Positions 46,795 through 55,530 are shown, numbered from the stretch's first letter. The stretch is 64,000 nucleotides of DNA from Methylococcus sp. EFPC2 (GCF_016925495.1 NZ_CP070491.1:930001-994000); one strand, 5' to 3'. Numbers and translations are program-made. Notes: generated by a model from the letters alone, not told the origin.

Positions 46795-47463
46795 ATGAGC
46801 AGTGCACCGCCTCGCTGGTCCAGCGAGGATTTCTGGAAGAAAGTGGCGATCTGGGTGACGTCGGGTTCTTTCGTCATCCTCATTTTCCTGACCTTCGATT
46901 CCCTGGCCAAAGTCCAGGCCGGCGGCAGTCGGGTGCAGGCCTATAGCGTCGTCAACAAGGCCATCGATTACCGCTTCGATGCCAAGCAAAACCGCTTTAT
47001 ACCGGTAATCGGCGGTGACGAACCGCTATTCGGCAGAGTTTTGAGCGAGGAAGAAGCGGAAAAGCTGGTGACCCTGGGCAAGAAAACCATTCAGGCCAAG
47101 AACTGCATCAACTGTCATACCCTGCTGGGCAACGGCGCCTATTACGCGCCCGATCTCACCAAAGCCTGGCTGGATCCCGGATGGATCGATCCGAGCAATC
47201 GGGAAAATCTTTTGCTGTCCTTCCTGCAAGATCCGGAAAAAAACGCCCGAACCTTCAGCGGCGGCCGCAAGATGCCGAACCTGGGCATCACCGAGGCTGA
47301 GGCCAGGGGCGTCGTCGCTTTCCTGAAATGGATGTCGGCCATCGACACCAACGGCTTTCCGCATAATTTCGTGACGCTGACCTCGCACGACGAAGACGAA
47401 CATGCGCCCAGCCGTCCCGAGCACGATGCTAGCGAGGAGAGGAAAGAACATGGCTACCGTTAA
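46795..47463 (+). CDS. norC: Nitric oxide reductase cytochrome c subunit
   Basis: NorC is the membrane-anchored c-type cytochrome that feeds electrons to NorB. One membrane helix (IWVTSGSFVILIFLTF, residues 19-34) precedes the haem motif CINCH at 104-108. GRKMPNLGITEAEA near residue 158 holds the axial Met. The family length is about 150; this product has 222 residues because of a roughly 40-residue segment after the helix and a charged His/Glu-rich tail. GGAAGGAG precedes the ATG. Its 3' end overlaps norB by 14 bases. Confidence 0.93.
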   Translation: MSSAPPRWSSEDFWKKVAIWVTSGSFVILIFLTFDSLAKVQAGGSRVQAYSVVNKAIDYRFDAKQNRFIPVIGGDEPLFGRVLSEEEAEKLVTLGKKTIQAKNCINCHTLLGNGAYYAPDLTKAWLDPGWIDPSNRENLLLSFLQDPEKNARTFSGGRKMPNLGITEAEARGVVAFLKWMSAIDTNGFPHNFVTLTSHDEDEHAPSRPEHDASEERKEHGYR

Positions 47464-48889
47464 TTCCCAGCATCTCAACGGCGGGCAGAAGCTCGCGATC
47501 AAATATTTCAGCGTCGCCGTCATCCTGTTTCTGGCCCAGTTGCTGTTTGGTCTGTTGGCGGCGATTCAGTTCGTCTTGCCGGATTTCCTCTTTGGGCTAC
47601 TGGATTTCAACGTCAACCGCATGGTGCACATCAATGCCATGATCGTTTGGCTGTTGTACGGCTTCATCGGTGCGGTCTACTGGCTGTTGGAAGATGAGAG
47701 CGGCACCGGGATCGCGGGCCTCGGCCTGGGCAATCTGGCGTTCTGGGTGCTGACCGCCGCGGTCACCGTGGTCGTCCTGGTCTATCTGTTCGTGCAGATA
47801 GGCGCAGGCAACGATACCAGCATCTGGTTCATCAACGAGGGGCGCGAATACATCGAAGCGCCGCGGTGGGCGGACATCGGCATCGTCGCGGTGATGCTGG
47901 TGTTTTTCTACAACGTCGCCGCCACCTTCGCCAAGGGTCGCTGGTCCGGCATCGCCGGGGTGTTGACCCTGGATCTGGTGGCGCTGGCCGGGCTTTATCT
48001 GGCCGGCATGTTCTACGTGACCAACATCACCGTCGACCAATATTGGTGGTGGTGGGTCGTGCATCTGTGGGTCGAAGCCACCTGGGAAGTGCTGGTGGGC
48101 TGCATCATGGCCTGGAGCCTCATGCATTTGCTGGGGGCCCGACGCAAGATCGTGCAGACCTGGCTGTACATCGAGGTGGCGCTGATGTTCGGTTCCGGCA
48201 TCTTAGGGCTAGGCCACCATTATTTCTGGATCGGCACGCCCGATTACTGGTTCTCCATCGGCGGTTTCTTTTCGGCCCTGGAACCCATCCCGCTGGTGGC
48301 GATGGTGGTGCACTCGATCTACGACTCCGGCGTGCACAAGTTCAACAGCAGCAACCATCCCGCCCTGGCCTGGATCATCGCCCACACCTTCGGCAATTTC
48401 CTGGGCGCCGGGGTGTGGGGCTTCATGCACACCTTGCCGCAGATCAACCTCTACACCCACGGCACGCAATGGTCGGCTTCGCATGGCCACCTCGCGTTTT
48501 TCGGCGCCTATGCCACCATCAACATCGCGTTCTTTTACCTGGCCATCCAGAAATGGCGCGGCGACGTGTGGATGGGCGGCGATCTGCCCGATAACGGCTG
48601 GAAGTGGAAATGGTCGCTGGGCCTGCTCAATTTCGGCGTGCTGGTGATGACCGTGGCGCTGCTGATCGCGGGCTACGAGCAATCCTTCATCGAGCGCGCC
48701 GTGCAAGGATCGACCTGGGAAGGCTATTTCGCCGCGCAGAACCATCCCTGGTTCAAGGAGGCCATGGTCTGGCGTCTGCTGGGCGGGGTCATCACGACCG
48801 CCGGGCTGGGCCTGCTGATCTGGGATTTGCTGACCGTCGGCAAGGGCGAGACGCGGCCCGCGCTGGTGTTTGCCGAGGAAAAAGCCTGA
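47450..48889 (+). CDS. norB: Nitric oxide reductase large subunit (cNOR)
   Basis: NorB is a haem-copper-oxidase relative that reduces two NO to N2O. The 479-residue sequence has about 12 membrane helices. Conserved ligands include HLWVEATWEVL (His and Glu of the non-haem iron site), GLGHHYFWIG (two His), and NLYTHGTQWSASHGHLAFFG near the haem b and b3 His ligands. The ATG at 47450 follows GAGGAGAGGAAAG inside the norC end. The fused quinol-oxidising domain of qNOR is absent. No norQ or norD follows in the window; a large palindromic hairpin comes directly after. Confidence 0.95.
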   Translation: MATVNSQHLNGGQKLAIKYFSVAVILFLAQLLFGLLAAIQFVLPDFLFGLLDFNVNRMVHINAMIVWLLYGFIGAVYWLLEDESGTGIAGLGLGNLAFWVLTAAVTVVVLVYLFVQIGAGNDTSIWFINEGREYIEAPRWADIGIVAVMLVFFYNVAATFAKGRWSGIAGVLTLDLVALAGLYLAGMFYVTNITVDQYWWWWVVHLWVEATWEVLVGCIMAWSLMHLLGARRKIVQTWLYIEVALMFGSGILGLGHHYFWIGTPDYWFSIGGFFSALEPIPLVAMVVHSIYDSGVHKFNSSNHPALAWIIAHTFGNFLGAGVWGFMHTLPQINLYTHGTQWSASHGHLAFFGAYATINIAFFYLAIQKWRGDVWMGGDLPDNGWKWKWSLGLLNFGVLVMTVALLIAGYEQSFIERAVQGSTWEGYFAAQNHPWFKEAMVWRLLGGVITTAGLGLLIWDLLTVGKGETRPALVFAEEKA

Positions 48890-48895
48890 TGGGGC

Positions 48896-48925
48896 GCTGC
48901 CGGCGATGCGGGCATCGCCGGCAGC
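48896..48925. terminator. Strong 13-base-pair hairpin between norB and the helicase gene
   Basis: GCTGCCGGCGATG at 48896-48908 pairs perfectly with CATCGCCGGCAGC at 48913-48925 around a CGGG loop, between two convergent genes. It probably acts as a bidirectional terminator despite lacking a T-run on either strand. Confidence 0.6.
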
Positions 48926-48933
48926 AAGCGGTC

Positions 48934-50223
48934 TTATCCGCGATGTCCGCCGGCGCGGGCTGAGCCCCGGTTCGTATTTCCCGGGTTACGGCGGGCGCCT
49001 TCGGCCTGCGGCGAGCGGCGGACGCCGTCGTGGTGTTCGCGCGGCCGGCGGCCGGCCGGATTGCCTGGGCGGCTGCTCAGCGTGAATCCCGGTTCGAAAC
49101 CGGGGGCGGTGGCGCGCGGCAGTTCGCGTTTCAGCAAGCGCTCGATGGCGTTCAACTGCTTGGCTTCATCCTCCGAAACCAGCGACACGGCCTGGCCGCT
49201 GGCGCCCGCCCGCCCGGTGCGGCCGATGCGGTGGACGTAGTCCTCCGGCACGTTGGGCAGTTCGTAGTTCACCACATGCGGCAACTGGTCGATGTCCAGG
49301 CCGCGCGCGGCGATGTCGGTGGCCACCAGCACGGCCACCTTGCCGCTCTTGAATCCTTCCAGCGCCTTGGTGCGTGCGCCCTGGCTCTTGTCGCCGTGCA
49401 GCACAGCGGCACGGATGCCATCCTGTTCCAACTGCCTCCCTAAGCGGTCCGCCCCGTGCTTGGTGCGGGCGAATACCAGCACCTGCTTCCATTGCCCGTC
49501 GCCGACCAGCCAGGAGAGCAGGGCGCGCTTGCGTTCTTTTTCTATTGGGTAGATGCGCTGGTCCACCGTATCGGCGGTGGCATTGCGCCGTGCCACTTCG
49601 ACTTCGACTGGGTTGTGCAGGACTTGGCCGGAGAGCGAGCGGATTTCATCGGAGAAAGTGGCCGAGAACAGCAGGTTTTGCCGCTGCCGGGGCAGCAGGC
49701 TCATGATCTTGCGCACGTCGTGGATGAAACCCATGTCCAGCATGCGGTCGGCTTCGTCGAGCACGAAGATCTCGACCCGGTCCAGCGCCACGGTCTTCTG
49801 TCGGGCGTGGTCGAGCAATCGGCCGGGGGTGGCCACCAGGATGTCCACGCCCTTGCGCAGACGGTCGACCTGAGGGGTCATGCCGACGCCGCCGAATACG
49901 ACGGTGCTGCGCAGGGACAAGTGCTTGCCGTAAGCGGCCACGCTTTCGTGCACCTGGGCGGCCAGCTCGCGGGTAGGGGTGAGTATCAGCGCCCGGATCG
50001 CCCGGCTTTCACCCCGCGCCGGGGGCGCTTCGGAAAGCCGTTGCAAGATGGGCAGGGTGAATCCGGCGGTCTTGCCGGTGCCGGTTTGCGCCCCGGCCAG
50101 CAGGTCGCGGCCTTCGAGGGCTACGGGTATGGCTTGTTTCTGGATGGGAGTGGGCTGGGCGTAACCTTGTTCGGCGACGGCGCGCAGCAGTTCGGGGCTG
50201 AGTCCGAGGGTATCGAATGACAT
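48934..50223 (-). CDS. DEAD-box RNA helicase, RhlE-like
   Basis: A 429-residue DEAD-box helicase. The Q motif ([14 protein letters not shown]), Walker [21 protein letters not shown] (VLDEADRM), SAT, and the C-terminal RecA motifs [12 protein letters not shown] and [10 protein letters not shown] all appear in order. The core fits RhlE, active in RNA remodelling, ribosome assembly and mRNA turnover. The tail of about 60 residues is basic and Arg/Gly/Pro-rich, typical for RNA binding. The gene is convergent with norB. Confidence 0.92.
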   Translation of the reverse strand: MSFDTLGLSPELLRAVAEQGYAQPTPIQKQAIPVALEGRDLLAGAQTGTGKTAGFTLPILQRLSEAPPARGESRAIRALILTPTRELAAQVHESVAAYGKHLSLRSTVVFGGVGMTPQVDRLRKGVDILVATPGRLLDHARQKTVALDRVEIFVLDEADRMLDMGFIHDVRKIMSLLPRQRQNLLFSATFSDEIRSLSGQVLHNPVEVEVARRNATADTVDQRIYPIEKERKRALLSWLVGDGQWKQVLVFARTKHGADRLGRQLEQDGIRAAVLHGDKSQGARTKALEGFKSGKVAVLVATDIAARGLDIDQLPHVVNYELPNVPEDYVHRIGRTGRAGASGQAVSLVSEDEAKQLNAIERLLKRELPRATAPGFEPGFTLSSRPGNPAGRRPREHHDGVRRSPQAEGARRNPGNTNRGSARAGGHRG

Positions 50224-50349
50224 GTAGTTCCTGAATGTGGGGTAGGTTGGGTTAGGCGCATCTCTTTGCGCCGTAACCCAACAATGGGGGCGTTCGGGAA
50301 CGCCTCGTCACCTGGACTCGGCGTTAAAGAAATCGGCCAGTCCTTGCCG

Positions 50350-51216
50350 TCACAGGCAGCGGAACTGCCCCGGCCAGTCGCGATAGTTGAAGACCTGGCC
50401 GGTTTGCCGCACCTTGGCAATGGTGGCGAGGTCGATGTCGGCGTAGACCCACTGGGTCTGGTTGAGTTCGCCGATGGCCAGTACGCCATTGTCCGGATAG
50501 CCGTAGTCCACGGGCGTGTAGACCGCCGCCGCGCCGATGTTGACGTCCACGGCCTCGGACCAGGGCGCAAGACCCACGGTCGGCGATTGCACCACGTAGC
50601 ACTGGTTCTCCAACGCCCGGGCCTGGCAGCCGATGCGCACGCGGTGGTAGCCGGCCACCGTGTCCGTGCAACTGGGGCACAGGATGAGATCGGCGCCCAG
50701 TTCCACCTGCTTGCGGGCGATCATCGGGAATTCGCTGTCGTAGCAGACATTCACGCCGATCTTGCCGAACTCGGTGTCCAGCACCTTGATCTCGTCGCCT
50801 GCCGTGATCAGCCAATGCTCGTTCTCGAAACGGGTCATCTGCAGCTTGTCCTGGAAGTCGCTGCTGCCGTCGGAGCGGAACAAATGGGCCCGGTTGCGGT
50901 AGCCGCCGTCGGCCTGCCGTACCGGGTAGCTGCCGGCGAGTATGGTCACGTCATACTGCTGCGCCAGCCGGGTGTACAGGCCGATGAACTGCGGCAACAA
51001 GGTCTGCAGCGCTTCCAACTGCCCTGACAGGGACTTGTAGACGGACTCCGGAAACAACGAAGCCAACTCCATGCTGAAATATTCCGGGAACAGCAGCAGC
51101 TTGGCACCTTGCCCGGCCGCTTCCGCCACCCAGCGCTGAGCCTTGCCCTGGTAGTCCGCCCAATTGGCGAGGAAGCCGATGTCGTATTGCGCGGTGGCCA
51201 GACGAAACGCGCTCAT
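50350..51216 (-). CDS. Carbon-nitrogen hydrolase (nitrilase superfamily)
   Basis: A 288-residue nitrilase-superfamily enzyme with the Glu-Lys-Cys triad visible: Glu in LFPEYFS near residue 45, Lys in QDKLQMTRFE near residue 123, Cys in NVCYDSEFP near residue 158. The substrate (an amide, nitrile or carbamoyl compound) is not identifiable from sequence. The gene shares ATGA with the stop of the upstream GNAT gene, and together with the KSI-like gene forms a three-gene leftward unit. Confidence 0.87.
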   Translation of the reverse strand: MSAFRLATAQYDIGFLANWADYQGKAQRWVAEAAGQGAKLLLFPEYFSMELASLFPESVYKSLSGQLEALQTLLPQFIGLYTRLAQQYDVTILAGSYPVRQADGGYRNRAHLFRSDGSSDFQDKLQMTRFENEHWLITAGDEIKVLDTEFGKIGVNVCYDSEFPMIARKQVELGADLILCPSCTDTVAGYHRVRIGCQARALENQCYVVQSPTVGLAPWSEAVDVNIGAAAVYTPVDYGYPDNGVLAIGELNQTQWVYADIDLATIAKVRQTGQVFNYRDWPGQFRCL

Positions 51217-51818
51217 GAGCCTGCCTCGCGCAGATCCTTCAGCCAGAACACCATGGGCTTGTCGGTTTCTTCAAGCCGGTCGACGTCCTTCCAGTGATAG
51301 CTGGTCTGAAGTTCGGGATGGCGGACATAACCGAACTTGCCCCAGACTGCATCCAAAGGCACGTACTCGGCCGGGCGTAAGGGATGGTCGGCCGGACGCT
51401 GCACGCAGCAGAAGGTGGCCCAGTCGCGCTTCAGCTTGCGGGCCTGGTCTTCGCGGCCGGTGAAGAATGACTTGTAGATGCCTTTGCCGCGGTATTCGGG
51501 CAGCAGGACCGACTCGGCGCAATAAAAGATCGTGGCAGGATCGTAACCCTGTTCGACGAAAGGCCGCTGGAATTCCTCGGTTTCGTGGTCCAACGGCAGG
51601 CCGGTGGACGCGCCGATTACCCGCTCGCCGTCCAGCGCCAGCACCACGATGCTGTCGGCCGATTTCAGATAGGTCTGGAGATAGTGCTCTTCGTACTCGA
51701 TCGTGCCGTCGTAGAGATAGGGAAAGTCCCGGAATACCGTGATGCGCAGGCGCGCCAGGTCGGACAGCCAGGGGCCCAGCTCCGGACCCGCCAGATGCTT
51801 GATTTCGATCTCGGCCAT
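51213..51818 (-). CDS. GNAT-family N-acetyltransferase
   Basis: A 201-residue GNAT-fold protein. The acetyl-CoA-binding region is AESVLLPEYRGKGIYKSFF near residue 100 (Q/R-x-x-G-x-G/A is partly visible as RGKGIY), preceded by strand VVLALDGERVIGASTGL. It is coupled to the nitrilase-like gene by a four-base overlap and lies five bases after the KSI-like gene. Pairing of a nitrilase with a GNAT protein occurs elsewhere, suggesting steps on one small molecule, but the compound is unknown. Confidence 0.82.
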   Translation of the reverse strand: MAEIEIKHLAGPELGPWLSDLARLRITVFRDFPYLYDGTIEYEEHYLQTYLKSADSIVVLALDGERVIGASTGLPLDHETEEFQRPFVEQGYDPATIFYCAESVLLPEYRGKGIYKSFFTGREDQARKLKRDWATFCCVQRPADHPLRPAEYVPLDAVWGKFGYVRHPELQTSYHWKDVDRLEETDKPMVFWLKDLREAGS

Positions 51819-51823
51819 GCGAC

Positions 51824-52231
51824 TTACTGGCTGACCTGGCGGATCCAGTCTTCCAGGTTGTAGTAATTGGTGATGCGCGCCACCTTGCCGTCCTTGATGT
51901 CGAAGAATGCACCGGCCGGCAGGCGGTACTTCTGCCCTTTGGCTTCTGGCAGGCCTTCGTCGGTCACCCGATATTCGCCCAGCACCACGAATTCGGCGGC
52001 CGCGCGGGTACCGTCCTCGTTGGTCAGGACCACGATGTCGACCAACTGCTCCTTGTAATTGCGGTTCATGCGATCCATGAATGCGACGAAAGCCGCCTTG
52101 CCCGTTTCACGCGGGCCTTGGTTGATGTCGTGCACGACATCCTCGGTCAAAAGGCGCAGGAAGGTGTCCATGTCACCGGCGTTGAAGGCGGCATAGTAGT
52201 TTTCGATGAGGGTTTTGGCAGATTGGCTCAT
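51824..52231 (-). CDS. Ketosteroid-isomerase-like (SnoaL/NTF2 fold) protein
   Basis: A 135-residue protein of the NTF2-like superfamily. It begins SAKTLIENYYAAFNAGDMDTFLRLLTEDVVHD, the classic first helix and cone-fold opening, and ends with FFDIKDGKVARITNYYNLEDW. It resembles the 'ketosteroid isomerase-related' group, whose members sit beside nitrilase and GNAT genes. The family name is not evidence of a steroid substrate. The start at 52231 is favoured over an upstream ATG at 52276 by family length. Confidence 0.82.
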   Translation of the reverse strand: MSQSAKTLIENYYAAFNAGDMDTFLRLLTEDVVHDINQGPRETGKAAFVAFMDRMNRNYKEQLVDIVVLTNEDGTRAAAEFVVLGEYRVTDEGLPEAKGQKYRLPAGAFFDIKDGKVARITNYYNLEDWIRQVSQ

Positions 52232-52603
52232 GTGCGATCCAAGGGTGGAAGTGGAGGGCAAGACGGCCCGAGGCAAAGGCGCGGTAGTTTACCGGAAGGG
52301 GGGAAGGTATTGAAGCGTCATCGTCATCGTTACTCCTGCCGGGAGCGCCGGATCCGACTGCGTTAGAGCCCGGTACAAATGGAGCGGACTTCAGACCGCG
52401 ATCTACGCGAAGCAAAGCGCGCTCCAACGAATGACTGGGCAGGGATCTCGGGCCGCCCTAGTAATCGCCATGTTGACCCGTGAAAAGTCCGGATAAGTTT
52501 TCCGCGTTGACTCGCGACAAGTGACGCTGGACCGAGGCGCCTGCTTGCTATCCTAAGGCCATGTTCTTCATCATTGAGCTGCGTACCCGAGCATCACACT
52601 TCC
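52232..52603. other. Intergenic spacer, nothing recognised
   Basis: This divergent spacer of about 370 bases between the KSI-like gene and tadA should contain promoters for both. I see no gene, no clear inverted repeat and no confident -35/-10 pair. Confidence 0.35.
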
Positions 52604-53161
52604 ATGCCTCTGACCCTGCCCGCTGTAAACTTGAACGAGAGCGAAGCTCCGCATCCCACCAATGAATTGGTGTTGAGCTCCCCCCGGCTTCCGTCTGGAG
52701 CGCTCGTAGACGAATTTTGGATGCAACGCGCGATGGAGTTGGCCGATCTGGCGGAGCAAGCCGGCGAGGTTCCGGTGGGCGCGCTGCTGGTAAAGGATGA
52801 TCGGATCGTTGCCGAAGGCTGGAATCGCCCTATCGCCACTCACGACCCCACGGCGCACGCGGAAATGCTTGTGTTGCGTTCAGCCGGTCCCTTGCTGGGT
52901 AACTATCGCCTAATCGACACGACTTTGTATGTCACCCTCGAACCCTGCGCGATGTGCATGACGGCCATCGTGCACGCGCGCGTGAAGCGCTTGGTGTTCG
53001 GCGCCTTCGATCCCAAACGGGGCGCGGTATGCAGCGCCCTGAGTCTGGCCGAGGCGGCGTTTATGAACCATAGGGTCGAGTGGCACGGCGGTCTTCGGGA
53101 AGAAGCCTGTGCCGCGCAGCTCAAGCGTTTTTTCCATAGAAAAAGAAGCGGGGCGGACTGA
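52604..53161 (+). CDS. tadA: tRNA adenosine(34) deaminase
   Basis: TadA converts the wobble A34 of tRNA-Arg(ACG) to inosine. The 185-residue protein has the zinc and catalytic motifs: HAE in THDPTAHAEMLVLR near residue 88, and PCAMC in TLEPCAMCMTAIVHARV near residue 118. NRPIATHDPTAHAE and FGAFDPKRGAVCS are characteristic of TadA over other deaminases. The ATG at 52604 is chosen; about 35 residues precede the conserved core, so a later start is possible. Confidence 0.92.
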   Translation: MPLTLPAVNLNESEAPHPTNELVLSSPRLPSGALVDEFWMQRAMELADLAEQAGEVPVGALLVKDDRIVAEGWNRPIATHDPTAHAEMLVLRSAGPLLGNYRLIDTTLYVTLEPCAMCMTAIVHARVKRLVFGAFDPKRGAVCSALSLAEAAFMNHRVEWHGGLREEACAAQLKRFFHRKRSGAD

Positions 53162-53176
53162 TTTCACCCCGCGGGA

Positions 53177-54604
53177 TCAGGCGCCACCTTCTCTGGGTTT
53201 ATTGCCCTGTGATATCGCGATGCGGTGATTTTCCTCATCTCCCGTGAGCCACACCAGCAGGTCGTAATAACGGCGTATGCTGTTGACGTAATGTACCGCC
53301 AATGCCCCCCGTGCCTTGCCGTGGCGGGTCTTGCGGTACCAGGTCCGCTTGCCGAGCAGCGGTAACGCGGCTTTCACATCGATCCACTTGTCCGGGTCGC
53401 CGCCTCGCTCCCTCACCAATTCACGAACGTCTTCTATGTGTCCCCATCCGACGTTGTATGCCGCCAAGGCAAACCAGGTCCGGTCGGGATCCTGTATCTG
53501 CGGCGGAATCTGAGCCAGGGTGTCATGCAGATATGACGCGCCGCCGCGTATGCTTTGGCCGGGATCGAACAGGTCGGTCACGTGCAGATCGCGGGCGGTG
53601 TCGCCGGTCAACATCATCATGCCTCGCACCCCCTCCGCGGATACCGCGCGGCCATCCCACTGAGACTCCTGGTAAGCCACCGCCGCCAATAACCGCCAAT
53701 CCAGACCGGATTGCTCGGCGGCTCGCTGAAACATCTTCTTGTATTTGGGGAGGCGTTGCCGGTAATGCAGCCTGAGCGAACTGTCCAGGGCTGCATCGTA
53801 TGAAGCGGAATGACCGTAATATCGGTCGATGATTTGGTCGAGTTGCTTGTTTTCCCGTATCTCCTCGAAAAAGCGGACCGCCTCGCGGTACAGGCTGGAG
53901 TCTTCATCGTAGGAGAACGCCCAGGCCAATTCGCGCGGCTTGCCGAGATCGAAGGCTACTCTCAGATTCGGATAATAGCGCCGCATGCGCAGCATCATGT
54001 CGGACTGCACCAGGGTGTAATCCAGCAAGCCCTCGTTGACCAACATCAGCAGGCCGTCCACATCCCGCTCGTAATTCAAACTCCAGTTCAAACCGGGATG
54101 CGAGTGCCGCAGTGACTTGAGCGTTTCGAGATGGGAGCCTCCGGCCGCTACCTGCAACAGCCCTTCCTGCAAATCGTTGAGAAAGCGCGGTTGCGGCTGA
54201 TTGGCGCGATAGACCACTTGTTCTGCGACACTGCGGTAGGATGGGCTGAAACGCAGATTCTTTCGCCTCGCCTCGGTGACCATCAGGCCGGCGGCCGCGA
54301 AGTCCACTTCGCGCTTCTCCACCATGTGAGTGATCCGACGCGGTGAGTCCGGTACGATAAATCGGGCCGTCACGCCCAGTTTTTTCGCAAACAACTGAGC
54401 CAGGTCGTGCTCGATACCCGCATACCCGTCCGGCCCTTCGTAATACGAGGTTGGACCATAGCGGGTCGCTATCTTAAGCTCACCTGCCTGTTTGACTCGC
54501 TGCAGATGACTGAGTGGTTTGGCCGGCTTTTCGACGCAGCCGCTTAGCGGAAACAAAAAGAACAGGAAGAAAAGCATCTTGGCTCGACCTGAGCGAGCCC
54601 CCAT
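53177..54604 (-). CDS. mltF: Membrane-bound lytic transglycosylase MltF
   Basis: MltF cleaves peptidoglycan between MurNAc and GlcNAc, forming 1,6-anhydro ends. The 475-residue product has a lipoprotein signal (FFLFFLFPLSGC). A substrate-binding-protein-like domain (about residues 35-270) is followed by a lytic transglycosylase domain with the catalytic Glu in AVAYQESQWDGRAVS and the downstream SAEGVRGMMMLT and AAYNVGWGH motifs. The start at 54604 removes an unlikely 33-residue extension. Its stop is 15 bases from the convergent tadA stop. Confidence 0.92.
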   Translation of the reverse strand: MGARSGRAKMLFFLFFLFPLSGCVEKPAKPLSHLQRVKQAGELKIATRYGPTSYYEGPDGYAGIEHDLAQLFAKKLGVTARFIVPDSPRRITHMVEKREVDFAAAGLMVTEARRKNLRFSPSYRSVAEQVVYRANQPQPRFLNDLQEGLLQVAAGGSHLETLKSLRHSHPGLNWSLNYERDVDGLLMLVNEGLLDYTLVQSDMMLRMRRYYPNLRVAFDLGKPRELAWAFSYDEDSSLYREAVRFFEEIRENKQLDQIIDRYYGHSASYDAALDSSLRLHYRQRLPKYKKMFQRAAEQSGLDWRLLAAVAYQESQWDGRAVSAEGVRGMMMLTGDTARDLHVTDLFDPGQSIRGGASYLHDTLAQIPPQIQDPDRTWFALAAYNVGWGHIEDVRELVRERGGDPDKWIDVKAALPLLGKRTWYRKTRHGKARGALAVHYVNSIRRYYDLLVWLTGDEENHRIAISQGNKPREGGA

Positions 54605-54715
54605 GTAGCCTTGCGATTGTGCGTTTCTTGCTGGTCTTTCACATACATCAACGATTTCGCATCCTGCAAAATGGCCGATAGGCATGATTTTTTTAGAATT
54701 CATGTCTCGTACCGA

Positions 54716-54743
54716 TTGAATTGTAAGAACCGTGGTCTATACT
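54716..54743 (+). promoter_or_regulatory. Candidate promoter for tRNA-Ser
   Basis: TTGAAT and TATACT are separated by 16 bases, placing the start of transcription about 10 bases before the tRNA. The -10 hexamer matches the consensus in five of six positions. Confidence 0.5.
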
Positions 54744-54758
54744 ACCAGCCTTTTTTCA

Positions 54759-54851
54759 GGAGAGGTACCGAAGTGGCCATAACGGCGCCGACTCGAAATC
54801 GGATGGGGGACTAACATCCCCACGAGGGTTCGAATCCCTCCCTCTCCGCCA
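54759..54851 (+). tRNA. tRNA-Ser(CGA) with encoded CCA
   Basis: The acceptor arm GGAGAGG (54759-54765) pairs with CCTCTCC (54841-54847), followed by discriminator G and CCA. The anticodon loop CTCGAAA gives CGA (Ser, UCG codons). A long variable arm (ATGGGGGACTAACATCCCCA region) and the GGTTCGAATC T-loop confirm a class II serine tRNA. It marks the left edge of a putative integrated element. Confidence 0.95.
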
Positions 54852-54940
54852 ACTCAATAGCTTACGCAATATTGACGCTCCCTGAACCAGTTGCCCTGAA
54901 GTTACCGTAGTGCATGCCATAGTGCATGGCGTTACTTGCT

Positions 54941-55198
54941 TCAGAACGCTTTCGAAGCCACCCACGCCTCCACTTCCGCCCGGTTCAGGCGCACACAACG
55001 GGGACCCAATCTGATCATCCCGGGGAATCGGCACCCCAAATACCCTCGAATCGCACGCGGTACGTCCTCTTTGGACTTGGTGCCTTGCGCGATTTGCCGA
55101 TCATAGTCACCGGCTTGAATCATTCTGTAGATTGTCGCTCGACTCACGCAGATGATCTTTGCCGCATCCGTAATCGTTACCAACGTTCTTTCGCTCAT
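54941..55198 (-). CDS. AlpA/excisionase-like small DNA-binding regulator
   Basis: An 85-residue protein with a MerR/AlpA-type helix-turn-helix at the N-terminus: TITDAAKIICVSRATIYRMIQAG. A central insert (about residues 30-55) is followed by a C-terminal RLGPRCVRLNRAEVEAWVASK, the usual wing of excisionase-like proteins. Such regulators control excision or integrase genes of mobile elements. It lies right beside the tRNA but no integrase gene is visible. The start is uncertain; two upstream in-frame ATGs (55210, 55264) exist. Confidence 0.72.
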   Translation of the reverse strand: MSERTLVTITDAAKIICVSRATIYRMIQAGDYDRQIAQGTKSKEDVPRAIRGYLGCRFPGMIRLGPRCVRLNRAEVEAWVASKAF

Positions 55199-55410
55199 CG
55201 CACTTCTCATTTGACGATCCCTTACTGTAAAAGCCTGGCTTGACGAATCGCTTTCATGTTTCATGAAGTTCAGGCTGTCCGCATCGTACAGGGCATCAGA
55301 AAAGGCGGTGACGCGAAAGATCAGCGAAAAGAGCCAACAATAACTAGCCCCACCCTATTTCCGAAAGGTCGAGGTGTGTGGCCCACGCTTCGCCGGGCTG
55401 CCCGAATCAC

Positions 55411-55426
55411 TTTACCGTTCGGGAAT
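55411..55426. promoter_or_regulatory. Candidate HipB operator O1
   Basis: TTTACCGTTCGGGAAT is an imperfect inverted repeat matching the two sites downstream. It lies 105 bases before hipB and starts 50 bases upstream of the start of O2. Confidence 0.55.
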
Positions 55427-55460
55427 ATTCCAGGGTATGGCATAACCGCCGCGAACCAAC

Positions 55461-55476
55461 TTTCCCGTTCGGTAAA
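55461..55476. promoter_or_regulatory. Candidate HipB operator O2
   Basis: TTTCCCGTTCGGTAAA, with half sites TTTCCCG and CGGTAAA, is the middle of three related sites. It starts 51 bases before O3. Confidence 0.6.
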
Positions 55477-55511
55477 ATTCTTCTGGTGCTGCTGTCAATT
55501 CTGCCCGACAA

Positions 55512-55527
55512 TTTCCCGAACGGGAAA
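55512..55527. promoter_or_regulatory. Candidate HipB operator O3
   Basis: TTTCCCGAACGGGAAA, with perfect seven-base arms, ends three bases before the hipB start and covers its ribosome binding region. Bound antitoxin could block transcription or translation start. Confidence 0.6.
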
Positions 55528-55530
55528 ATC

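Noticed and set aside
54756-55034. 92-codon frame reading through the tRNA-Ser gene
   Set aside because: A spurious frame across a tRNA; the GRDSNPRGD-type peptide is a known artefact of class II tRNA antisense translation.
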